The translations under genes were made by a program, and so were the position numbers. The notes below the pieces were generated by a model. It did not search any database and was not told the DNA's origin. It saw only the letters and a program-made list of their open reading frames with translations. Shown piece by piece: positions 1 to 6,042 of a DNA stretch of 27,638 nucleotides (positions are counted from its first letter, which is position 1; the number at the start of each line of letters is the position of its first letter). Source of the DNA: a virus; IMG/VR virus record IMGVR_UViG_3300044695_008713, positions 1-27,638 of that record; one strand, written 5' to 3'.

Positions 1-2
1 TT

Positions 3-800
3 TTCTACTCTTTTAGGGAGCAGTTGCTGGCAATTCCTAATCTCGCCCTTGTGGTCATCGACCCCATCAGTTGTTTCTTTTACGCTGATATTAACAAAGA
101 CCCGGTTGCTGGATCCTTCGCCACCGCGCTGATTGCCTCATTGGCCAGCGAAACAGGCGCGGCGTTTGTCATCGCCCACCATATGCGCAAGCCGGGCAAC
201 GCCATGCCCATCAAAACCCCGGAACAGGCACGCGACGCCATTCGCGGCACCACGGCGCTTGTGGACGGCGTGCGCGCCGCCTACGCCCTGTGGCCTGCGG
301 AAGAAAAAGAGGCACGGCAGGTTTGCCGCCAACTGGAACTGGATTTCCTGCGTGGGCGCGTCTTCTATGGCGCCGTCGTCAAGAGCAATGGTCCGGCAGA
401 TCGTAATATCCACACCTATGTGCGTGACCGTAACACAGGTCTGCTTATCGACCGCACCCCGGATCTCAAGACAAAAACGGATCAAGATGGCCATTTTCTC
501 GAGCTGATCGTTGACAGCGTCACCGCCCTGGCGCGGGTGGGTCGTCCCCTTACCCATACGGGTGCCAATGGCATTTTCAAGCGGCGTGCTGAGCTTCCCG
601 AAACGCTGCGTGACGTTTCCAGGCACGTTTTGGAAACGCTGGTAAGCCAGCTTTTGGATGATCAGCGCATCGTCAAGTGCCTCGCGGGTGGATCAAAGAC
701 CGTACAGTGGCTGGACGTCCCCAATGGCCCATTTGCCTTGGGTCAGGGGGTCTTTGTTGAAGGCGCAAGCCATGCTATCCGCGCCCCGCCAAGTACATAA
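3..800 (+). CDS. RecA-fold (AAA_25/RepA-like) phage replicative helicase, 5'-truncated by window edge
   Basis: The frame is open to the left edge, so the N-terminus with Walker A lies outside the window; the first in-window start-like codon (TTG at 24) is probably internal. Visible are a Walker B strand, LALVVIDP, near codon 15, then a helix carrying SLASETGAAFVIAHHMRK, a typical post-Walker-B strand with paired His as in RepA-like hexameric helicases, and IRGTTALVDGVRAAYALW, which resembles the conserved segment after it. The last 100 codons look like a winged-helix tail. Family knowledge: such proteins unwind DNA at phage or plasmid origins using ATP. The iteron-like repeats that begin inside its 3' end and continue downstream suit a replication role (inference). 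It could also be a general AAA ATPase of another DNA-processing pathway. Confidence 0.7.
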   Translation, partial: FYSFREQLLAIPNLALVVIDPISCFFYADINKDPVAGSFATALIASLASETGAAFVIAHHMRKPGNAMPIKTPEQARDAIRGTTALVDGVRAAYALWPAEEKEARQVCRQLELDFLRGRVFYGAVVKSNGPADRNIHTYVRDRNTGLLIDRTPDLKTKTDQDGHFLELIVDSVTALARVGRPLTHTGANGIFKRRAELPETLRDVSRHVLETLVSQLLDDQRIVKCLAGGSKTVQWLDVPNGPFALGQGVFVEGASHAIRAPPST

Positions 801-973
801 AATGCAATCTACCGTTTCCGCGTTTCCAGATTTCCATGGAAACGCTTCACCCCGGAAAGGCTATAACACTATGAAAAACCTAGATTTTACCATTTCCATT
901 TCCGGCGTTTCCAAAATGGCGTTGGAAACGATTAACTATATGATTTTAAAGGCGTTTCCGCGTTTCCGGAAAC
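614..973. repeat. Iteron-like cluster of CGTTTCC / GGAAACG boxes
   Basis: Exact CGTTTCC or its complement occurs at 614, 632(-), 813, 821, 838(-), 906, 924(-), 953 and 961, with a partial copy at 968 that makes CGTTTCCGGAAAC. Degenerate TTTCC boxes fall at 831, 893 and 899. Boxes occur in both orientations, the densest part lies between the helicase and the resolvase gene, and an AT-rich tract (971-990) follows directly. Iterons plus an AT-rich tract beside a helicase gene is the usual look of a replication origin; a multi-site operator is the alternative. No gene is supported between 801 and 1064. Confidence 0.6.
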
Positions 974-985
974 CTATATATTATA

Positions 986-1020
986 TATATGGGTATACAC
1001 TGGAAATGTATACCCATATA
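986..1020. promoter_or_regulatory. Perfect 14-bp inverted repeat with 7-bp spacer
   Basis: Arms TATATGGGTATACA (986-999) and TGTATACCCATATA (1007-1020) match perfectly around CTGGAAA. It lies next to the iteron-like cluster and 45 bp upstream of the resolvase start. The length and symmetry suit a dimeric protein site (origin, repressor or activator). The AU-rich stem without a following U tract argues against an intrinsic terminator. Confidence 0.6.
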
Positions 1021-1064
1021 GCCAAATGGGTTGTGCGCCGGAAATCTTGGAAAGGGGGTATGCA

Positions 1065-1547
1065 ATGATCTCTCCTATCATTCTTGCCCTCGACCTTGGC
1101 ACCATTACGGGTTGGGCATTGCAATCAGCCAAGGGTTTAATCACCAGCGGGACAGTATCGTTTAAACCCAACCGCTTCGAAGGCGGTGGCATGCGCTACC
1201 TGCGCTTTGAACGTTGGCTGAGTGAGATCTTATTCCCATTGGACTGGATCGATGCCGTCTACTTTGAAGAAGTCCGCCGCCATCTCGGTGTCGATGCCGC
1301 CCATGCCTACGGGGGTTTCCTCGCCCACCTTACCGCTTGGTGTGAACATCATGAGATTCCCTACCAAGGCGTCCCTGTGGGCACCCTGAAGCAATTCACC
1401 ACCGGAAAAGGCAATGCCCCCAAAAAGGCCATGATCAAGGCTGTACAGGCCCTCGGCCACGCCCCTGCGGACGACAACGAAGCCGATGCCCTAGCCCTGC
1501 TGCACTGGGCCATAAAACACCACAAAGGAGACCTGAACCATGCCTAA
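1065..1547 (+). CDS. RuvC-like Holliday junction resolvase (phage type)
   Basis: A 160-residue protein of the RNase H-fold RuvC superfamily, expected to cut branched recombination or replication intermediates before packaging. The fold signature is visible in order: first acidic residue in LALDLGT (Asp10), second in AVYFEE (Glu68/69), and the C-terminal DDNEADAL (Asp137/138 and Asp141). The start at 1065 is chosen because GGAAAGGGGG (1049-1058) gives a good ribosome site 6 nt upstream; the longer in-frame ATG at 1026 has none and would add a non-conserved leader. The 3' end overlaps the next start by 8 nt, so the two are co-translated. Confidence 0.8.
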   Translation: MISPIILALDLGTITGWALQSAKGLITSGTVSFKPNRFEGGGMRYLRFERWLSEILFPLDWIDAVYFEEVRRHLGVDAAHAYGGFLAHLTAWCEHHEIPYQGVPVGTLKQFTTGKGNAPKKAMIKAVQALGHAPADDNEADALALLHWAIKHHKGDLNHA

Positions 1548-2076
1548 AAAGAAAAATCTCCACATCCTGCCGAGTGGGCTTTACGCCGACCTTGGCACAC
1601 CGGAAATGCAGGCACGGGTGACGTTCGAGCCGATCAAGACCGATCTGGGCTACGCCAACCGCATCAAAGACCAGCGACCGATTGATAAATACTACCGCTG
1701 GTACTGCGAGGATGAGGCCAAGGACATCGCCCCCGACCGCTGCCGAGGCATCAACCACGACCAGTACCGCATCGCGGACCGCCTCTACACCCTGTTCATG
1801 CGCACCCACCGCAGCCCCGGGCAACAGTGGGAACCTCGCGTGGATCAAAGCAGCGCCAGCGATGAGGCTTGCCACCGAACATTGCAGGCCGTGCATGACT
1901 ACCGCGCCCTGATGGACAGGGTGAATGCCGAATCCCAGCGCATCCTGGAAGCCATCTGCTGCGTGTGCCACAGCGTGGTGGCGTACGAAGAACAACGCGG
2001 CTGGCGCAAGGGCTACGCCATCATCCGCCTGCGGGAGGCATTGGATGAGATGAACGAGGGAGGGTGCAAACGATGA
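1540..2076 (+). CDS. DUF6456-like phage protein of unknown function
   Basis: 178 residues. The segment around residues 140-170 (ICCVCHSVVAYEEQRGW, then a basic stretch and RLREALDEM) resembles the C-terminal core of DUF6456 proteins, where a helix ends in E-x-x-x-GW and is followed by LRxALDxL. The middle contains DRLYTLFMRTH, also consistent with that family. No catalytic motif or membrane segment is seen. AAAGGAGA at 1524-1531 sits before the ATG, which overlaps the resolvase stop. Its place in the early operon suggests a DNA-related or regulatory role, but that is inference and the family assignment is tentative. Confidence 0.5.
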   Translation: MPKKKNLHILPSGLYADLGTPEMQARVTFEPIKTDLGYANRIKDQRPIDKYYRWYCEDEAKDIAPDRCRGINHDQYRIADRLYTLFMRTHRSPGQQWEPRVDQSSASDEACHRTLQAVHDYRALMDRVNAESQRILEAICCVCHSVVAYEEQRGWRKGYAIIRLREALDEMNEGGCKR

Positions 2077-2077
2077 C

Positions 2078-2137
2078 CTACGCATCTCTACGCACGGCTA
2101 CGCAGGACTACTTTTGTAGCCGCACGGCTACGATACG
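2078..2137 (+). repeat. Six-unit 10-bp periodic repeat (CTACGCANNN)
   Basis: Units begin at 2078, 2088, 2098, 2108, 2118 and 2128: CTACGCATCT, CTACGCACGG, CTACGCAGGA, CTACTTTTGT, AGCCGCACGG, CTACGATACG. CGCACGGCTACG occurs exactly twice (2091-2102 and 2121-2132). The fourth unit forms a small hairpin CTAC-TTTT-GTAG (2108-2119). A period close to one DNA turn would put all units on one helix face. Confidence 0.7.
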
Positions 2138-2327
2138 TGCATTTTTTCTCTTGACGGTTGGTACACCAAAACCATAACCTCATAGGTAGAGTGAACAATT
2201 GGCAAATGAAAATAGACATCAAGATCCGAATCATTAAAAACACCCCAAAAAACAGGGTCCTCCCTGCCCCAAAACCTATGCGGGTGGGCTAAGCGCGCGG
2301 GTTTTTTAGCGTCAGCCAAAAACACAA

Positions 2328-2445
2328 GGTTGACACGCGGTTGACAACCGCCCCCTAAATGCCCGTTTTTCCCGCGTTTTCTTGTCAACCAAAACTGTCA
2401 ACCAAGCCCGTTTTTGTCAACCTGGTTGACGCGGTTGGTTGACAC
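2328..2445. repeat. Cluster of seven GGTTGAC boxes in both orientations
   Basis: GGTTGAC(A) occurs on the plus strand at 2328, 2339, 2424 and 2437 and on the minus strand at 2382-2390, 2396-2403 and 2414-2422. The 2339 copy is part of a near-palindrome GGTTGACAACC; the 2414-2430 pair is divergent with one base between. The cluster ends about 37 bp before the methyltransferase start. It is a candidate operator array or second iteron set; some boxes also look like -35 elements (TTGACA). Confidence 0.6.
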
Positions 2446-2481
2446 AATCTTCATCCACAGAAATTATTCTCGGAAATCATT

Positions 2482-3435
2482 TTGAATGTCTTGGCTTTAT
2501 GTGCCGGCGCTGGCGGGCTTGAGCTTGGCCTGCGTCTCGCCGTGCCTGATGCCCGTGCCGTTTGTTATGTCGAGGGGGAAGCCTATGTTGCCAGCCTCCT
2601 TGTTGCGCATATGGAAGCAGGACGGTTGGATCCGGCGCCTGTCTGGTCTGATGTTAGAACCTTTGACGGCCAGCCATGGCGTGGCAAAATTGATTGTATC
2701 ACTGCCGGATACCCCTGCCAGCCCTTCAGCATCGCAGGGAAAAAACGCGCTGCCGATGACCCACGGCATTTGTGGCCACACGTTGCCCGCATCGCCCGTG
2801 AAATCCAACCCCAGTGGTGCTTTTTCGAGAACGTTGCCCACCATTTATCGCTGGGATTTGAACAGGTCTGCCATGACTTGGGCAATATGGGTTATGCGGT
2901 TGCGGCAGGCTTGTTTAGCGCGGAAGAAGTGGGTGCGCCGCACCGCCGCGAGCGGTTGTTTATCGTGGCCTACCGTGCGCGTGTCATCGGCGAACGGGCC
3001 GTCATCGCGGGAGATTGCAGCGGGCAACCCGAAACAGCGGCTGGAAGTGGATGTGGTGCATTGGATGCAGAATCTCTGGCCGACCCCACGGGCGCAGGAG
3101 CCAGGCAGCACCAGCGACAATTACAGCATGGGGTTGGCCGAAACGACAAAAGTTTGGCCAACCATCACGGCGCAGGATGCGAAGAACAATGCGGGGGCGA
3201 GCCAGTTTCAGCGCAACACCAAGCCGCTGAATGTGGAGGCGGCCTTACACTGTTCCCGCCCCACCCCGACGGCGACTGGAGTAGCGTCCCAGCCCACCTT
3301 AAACCCAGCGTTCACCGAATGGCTGATGGGCTGGCCCATCGGGTGGACCGCATCCGCGCCTGCGGTAACGGGGTGGTACCGCTGGCAGCAGCATATGCGT
3401 GGCGCACTCTCCGCGCTTGTTTCGATCAGGACTGA
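2482..3435 (+). CDS. DNA (cytosine-5-)-methyltransferase, Dcm family
   Basis: 317 residues with the C5-MTase motif order: AdoMet-binding ALCAGAGGLELG (residues 5-16), catalytic PCQPFS with Cys79, ENV at 116-118, the QxRxR-type HRRERLFIVA (154-163), a variable target-recognition region, and a late motif RVDRIRACGNGVVP close to the C-terminus. It methylates cytosine in a specific site; in a phage this usually protects against host restriction. The start is TTG at 2482, since no in-frame ATG precedes motif I; ribosome site is weak. The region after residue 164 is Gly/Ala/Gln/His-rich, and the +1 frame over the same DNA encodes another methyltransferase-type C-terminus (see finding). Confidence 0.85.
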   Translation: MNVLALCAGAGGLELGLRLAVPDARAVCYVEGEAYVASLLVAHMEAGRLDPAPVWSDVRTFDGQPWRGKIDCITAGYPCQPFSIAGKKRAADDPRHLWPHVARIAREIQPQWCFFENVAHHLSLGFEQVCHDLGNMGYAVAAGLFSAEEVGAPHRRERLFIVAYRARVIGERAVIAGDCSGQPETAAGSGCGALDAESLADPTGAGARQHQRQLQHGVGRNDKSLANHHGAGCEEQCGGEPVSAQHQAAECGGGLTLFPPHPDGDWSSVPAHLKPSVHRMADGLAHRVDRIRACGNGVVPLAAAYAWRTLRACFDQD

Positions 3436-3472
3436 CTATGAACGACTTGCACATCCAGCAGTATCCCCTTGA
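2975..3472 (+). CDS. Alternative-frame methyltransferase-type C-terminal region (WPTP repeats)
   Basis: This frame is open from 2486 to 3472; only the part after about 2960 looks protein-like. It reads WPTVRVSSANGPS, then NLWPTPRAQEPGS, VWPTITAQDAKNN, RNTKPLNVEAAL, RPTPTATG and LNPAFTEWLMGWPIGWT. WPTP-type repeats ending in LNPxFxEWLMGxPxGWT are, from family knowledge, the C-terminal region of a set of phage cytosine methyltransferases, normally fused directly to the catalytic domain. Here they lie +1 to it. GTG at 2975 is given only as the first start-like codon in this part; no ribosome site is seen, so expression would need frameshifting or a weak internal start. It may be non-expressed overprinting. 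Confidence 0.4.
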   Translation: MRVSSANGPSSREIAAGNPKQRLEVDVVHWMQNLWPTPRAQEPGSTSDNYSMGLAETTKVWPTITAQDAKNNAGASQFQRNTKPLNVEAALHCSRPTPTATGVASQPTLNPAFTEWLMGWPIGWTASAPAVTGWYRWQQHMRGALSALVSIRTDYERLAHPAVSP

Positions 3473-4685
3473 ACGCTTGATCCCCTACGCCCGCAATGCG
3501 CGGACACACGCGGATGAACAGATCAGCCAGATTGCGGGCAGCATTGCGGAGTTCGGCTTTGTGAACCCGATTCTTATCGGGGATGACAACGTCATCATCG
3601 CTGGGCATGGGCGCTTGATGGCTGCGCAGCGATTGGGCTTGCCGACAGTGCCAGTGATTATGCTGGCGCATCTCAGTGAAACCCAGCGGCGGGCACTGGT
3701 CATTGCCGATAACAAAATCGCCGAAAACGCAGGCTGGGACGAAGAGATGCTCCGCATTGAGTTGCAAGCCCTTCGGGAAGCGGATTTTGATCTGGACATT
3801 ACGGGGTTTGATTTTGAGGATATCGACAGGCTTCTGAACGGTGAATCGGCTGAAAACCAACCTCTTACCGACGATGACGCCGCCCCTGAAGTTCAAGAAA
3901 ACCCGATATCGCAGCCCGGTGACCTGTGGTTGCTCGGTGATCACCGTGTGCTTTGCGGCTCGGCCACGGTGTTGGCGGATCTGGAAAAGGTTATGAACGG
4001 CCAACTGGCCGACATGGTCTTTACCGATCCGCCCTACAACGTGGATTATGGCAATACGGCAAAAGATAAAATCCGGGCCAAAGGCGGCAAAAAAGCGGGC
4101 CGCACCATCATGAACGATAACCTCGGTGAGGGATTCGAGCAGTTTTTGTACGATGCCTGCGTCAATTTTCTCTTGGTCTGCAAGGGTGCGGTGTATGTGT
4201 GCATGAGTTCCAGCGAGCTGGACACGCTGCAATCTGCCTTTCGCAAGGCAGGCGGCAAATGGTCAACCTTCGTCATCTGGGCGAAAAATACCTTCACGCT
4301 GGGACGCTCTGATTACCAGCGGCAGTATGAGCCGATTTTGTATGGCTGGAAGGAAGGCGCAGAGCATTTCTGGTGCGGCGCACGCGATCAAGGCGACGTC
4401 TGGTTTTTTAACAAACCCCAGAAAAACGATCTGCACCCCACCATGAAGCCGGTGGAACTGGTGGAACGGGCGGTGCGTAATTCCAGCAAGACGCGTGACA
4501 TCGTGCTCGATCCGTTCGGCGGTTCTGGTTCTACCCTTATCGCTTGTGAAAAAACCGGGCGGCAGTCGCGGCTGATTGAACTTGATCCCCGCTATGTCGA
4601 CGTGATTGTGAAGCGGTGGCAGGATTTTACGGGGAAAACGGCGATCCGCGAAGACGGAACGCCGTTTTCTTCCGGGTCACTTTAG
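3438..4685 (+). CDS. ParB-domain DNA methyltransferase (N6-adenine/N4-cytosine type)
   Basis: 415 residues in two parts. Residues 1-95 form a ParB/sulfiredoxin-like N-domain (LIPYARNARTH, GFVNPILI, IIAGHGR). From about 155 comes a beta-class N6/N4 methyltransferase with motif IV DPPYNVDYG (197-205) and AdoMet motif DPFGGSGST (358-366) at the C-terminal end. DPPY favours adenine over cytosine as substrate. Such fusions are common in phages and mobile elements and are orphan modifiers without a restriction partner; none is seen here. The start at 3438 lies 3 nt after the upstream stop with AGG at 3428-3430; the extended frame from 3399 only reads through the previous gene. Confidence 0.88.
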   Translation: MNDLHIQQYPLERLIPYARNARTHADEQISQIAGSIAEFGFVNPILIGDDNVIIAGHGRLMAAQRLGLPTVPVIMLAHLSETQRRALVIADNKIAENAGWDEEMLRIELQALREADFDLDITGFDFEDIDRLLNGESAENQPLTDDDAAPEVQENPISQPGDLWLLGDHRVLCGSATVLADLEKVMNGQLADMVFTDPPYNVDYGNTAKDKIRAKGGKKAGRTIMNDNLGEGFEQFLYDACVNFLLVCKGAVYVCMSSSELDTLQSAFRKAGGKWSTFVIWAKNTFTLGRSDYQRQYEPILYGWKEGAEHFWCGARDQGDVWFFNKPQKNDLHPTMKPVELVERAVRNSSKTRDIVLDPFGGSGSTLIACEKTGRQSRLIELDPRYVDVIVKRWQDFTGKTAIREDGTPFSSGSL

Positions 4686-5008
4686 GCTTGGGCTTGGGCT
4701 TCAGCTTCGGCTTCAGATTCATCTTCAGATTCGGCTTCTTCAGCTTGCGCTTCGGCGAGGTCCCCTGCATCTTCTTTCTGCATTGCAGAGTTTTGGGTTT
4801 GCAGAGCATAAAAACGCACCCCCTCACGTTTCTCAGAAACGATCGTCAAACCACGTTTTTTCTTGATAAATCCGCTGATGAACCCCCGTACGCTGTGCGC
4901 CTGCCAGCCCGTCGCATCCATGAGTTGACCAAGGTTAGCCCCCTCGGGTTGGCCCAGTAAATCCAGAAAAATGGCCTGTTTGCTTGGGATTTTGGAAGAG
5001 TGTGTCAT
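4682..5008 (-). CDS. DUF3489 family small protein with acidic Ala/Glu-repeat tail
   Basis: 108 residues. Residues 8-70 match the DUF3489 pattern: KQAIFLDLLGQPEGANL, then MDATGWQAHSVRGFISG, KKKRGL and a short strand EGVRFYAL. This is a winged-helix-like domain common in Alphaproteobacteria, of unknown role. After residue 78 a low-complexity tail of E/A/S/D/Q is encoded by imperfect GCTTSN-type tandem repeats (4684-4760). AGGAG lies just upstream of the start on the minus strand. It converges on the ParB-methyltransferase gene with a 4-nt overlap and is transcribed against all neighbours, suggesting separate control, perhaps lysogenic expression (inference). Confidence 0.8.
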   Translation of the reverse strand: MTHSSKIPSKQAIFLDLLGQPEGANLGQLMDATGWQAHSVRGFISGFIKKKRGLTIVSEKREGVRFYALQTQNSAMQKEDAGDLAEAQAEEAESEDESEAEAEAQAQA

Positions 5009-5037
5009 AAAAAGCTCCTGATTAAGGTGAACAAAAT

Positions 5038-5052
5038 AAGCGGTGTCCGCTT
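5038..5052. promoter_or_regulatory. Small palindrome upstream of the DUF3489 gene
   Basis: AAGCGG-TGT-CCGCTT is a perfect 6-bp inverted repeat with a 3-bp spacer, 29 bp upstream of the DUF3489 start in the divergent region shared with the XRE regulator. Position suits an operator or transcript hairpin, but such a short palindrome can occur by chance. Confidence 0.3.
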
Positions 5053-5131
5053 GGGATCCACCAAGGCTTCGTTTTTACGGCTTATCAAGTCATAAAAACA
5101 TTTATTTTCAAGTGTGTAATCGTTATTTCTC

Positions 5132-5160
5132 TTGAGATCCGCCTGTCGTTACGCTAAAAA
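5132..5160 (+). promoter_or_regulatory. Possible sigma70-type promoter for the XRE regulator
   Basis: TTGAGA (5132-5137), a 17-bp spacer, then TAAAAA (5155-5160). The -35 box has five of six consensus bases and the -10 box is poor. It lies 50 bp before the regulator start, and the -10 overlaps the dyad at 5155-5188, as expected for autoregulation. Confidence 0.35.
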
Positions 5161-5188
5161 ACAAAATGCCATTAGTGCATTGTTTTTA
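5155..5188. promoter_or_regulatory. Operator-like dyad before the XRE regulator
   Basis: TAAAAAACAAAATGC (5155-5169) faces GCATTGTTTTTA (5177-5188), complementary except for extra A residues on the left side. It lies just upstream of the XRE gene and overlaps the possible -10. An autoregulatory site is the simplest reading; a terminator is less likely because the stem is AT-rich. Confidence 0.45.
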
Positions 5189-5209
5189 ATGTAAAAAATA
5201 GGATTATGG

Positions 5210-5557
5210 ATGGAAGATCAAGAGCGCGCCTTAAGTGGGATCATCGGGCAAAAAATCAAACATCGGCGAAGGGCTATTCGTTTGACCCAAAAGGATCTTG
5301 GGCACCATTTGGGCATCACGTTTCAACAACTGCAAAAAATTGAGCGGGGTGTGAACCGCATTTCGGCGGCCCGCCTGATGTTGCTGGCCCCTTTGTTACA
5401 GGTGGGCATGGATTATTTTTGGGAACCGCTGCCGGATGCCGTCCACCTCACCGAGATTGAACAGGAACTTATCGCAATGTTTCGTACCTTATCTCTTCAT
5501 GAGCAACACCACGTTCTGGCAGCCATCCCCGTCATCGCCGCAAAAAATACTTCTTAA
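5210..5557 (+). CDS. XRE-family (Cro/C1-type HTH) transcriptional regulator
   Basis: 115 residues. The HTH lies at about 10-65: IGQKIKHRRRAIRLTQKDLG, then LGITFQQLQKIERGVNRIS, with the glutamine-rich recognition helix and KIERG turn typical of the HTH_3 family, followed by a short C-terminal helical domain. There is no peptidase domain, so it is not a LexA/CI-type self-cleaving repressor. Variants with FQQLQKIERG are common in Alphaproteobacteria, both in prophages and as housekeeping regulators. TAGGA at 5199-5203 precedes the start. Placed directly upstream of the packaging genes, it could control the late operon or lysogeny; the target is unknown. Confidence 0.8.
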   Translation: MEDQERALSGIIGQKIKHRRRAIRLTQKDLGHHLGITFQQLQKIERGVNRISAARLMLLAPLLQVGMDYFWEPLPDAVHLTEIEQELIAMFRTLSLHEQHHVLAAIPVIAAKNTS

Positions 5558-5562
5558 AAACA

Positions 5563-6042
5563 ATGATCCTTACCCCGTCTGAATGGGCACGGCAAAAAGG
5601 ATTCTCACGGCAATATGCCGCCAAGCTGATCAAACAAGGCACGATTCGTCTCGCCAATGGCAAGGTGGATACGGTGCAGGCGGAAGCGGCGCTGGCTGCC
5701 CTGCGGGAACCACTGCGGCAAGTTTCCAGCGATGAATTAGTGGATGGTGGTGGCCAAAGCCTCTCAACCTTGCTGCTCAAATCCCGCATCAAAACCGAGG
5801 TTGAGCGCGGGCGGCTGCTGGAAGCCAAGGCCAAAGCAGAAACCGGCAAGCTGGTGAGCGCCGATGAGGTCAAAATCGCCGCCTTCCGCCGCGCCCGAAT
5901 CGTGCGGGACGGGATGCTGAACCTGCCGGATCGACTGGCGGCAATACTCGCCACCGAACATGACGCCACCAAAGTACACACTCTGATGACCACTGAAATC
6001 CGTACTATCTTGGTGGAATTATCTGATGCCGACAACGGCTGA
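5563..6042 (+). CDS. Terminase small subunit, Nu1-like
   Basis: 159 residues. The N-terminus ILTPSEWARQKGFSRQYAAKLIKQGTIR is a winged-helix DNA-binding start of the lambda Nu1 type, followed by a long charged helix (KSRIKTEVERGRLLEAKAKAETGKLVSADEV) and an Arg-rich segment, the usual layout of this family. It recognises the packaging site and recruits the large subunit. It ends 17 nt inside the large-subunit gene, the standard pairing. No clear ribosome site; the gene begins 5 nt after the regulator stop, so translational coupling is possible. Confidence 0.8.
   Translation: MILTPSEWARQKGFSRQYAAKLIKQGTIRLANGKVDTVQAEAALAALREPLRQVSSDELVDGGGQSLSTLLLKSRIKTEVERGRLLEAKAKAETGKLVSADEVKIAAFRRARIVRDGMLNLPDRLAAILATEHDATKVHTLMTTEIRTILVELSDADNG

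Larger units (their letters stand above)
2077..2481. other. 405-bp non-coding interval between early genes and methyltransferases
   Basis: No convincing gene. It holds a 10-bp periodic repeat (2078-2137), a short hairpin (CAGGG/CCCTG, 2253-2266) too weak to call a terminator, and the GGTTGAC box cluster (2328-2445). The 86-codon minus-strand frame here (2128-2388) has no ribosome site and runs across the repeats. A 34-codon frame starting at 2073 (ATGA overlap with the upstream stop) runs through the 10-bp repeat and is doubtful. Confidence 0.6.

Noticed and set aside
658-1068. 136-codon plus-strand frame across the iteron region
   Set aside because: Its first part lies over the helicase gene and the rest is iterons and AT-rich DNA; no family features or ribosome site.
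2253-2266. Hairpin CAGGG-TCCT-CCCTG as terminator
   Set aside because: Only a 5-bp stem and no following T run.
2128-2388. 86-codon minus-strand frame in the non-coding interval
   Set aside because: Runs over the repeat boxes, has no ribosome site and no recognisable domain.
2486-2960. First half of the +1 frame over the methyltransferase gene
   Set aside because: Open but not protein-like; the C5-MTase motifs are in frame 1, so this part is a shadow. Only the later part is kept.
3426-4232. 268-codon minus-strand frame opposite the ParB-methyltransferase
   Set aside because: Antisense shadow of a gene with clear motifs on the plus strand.
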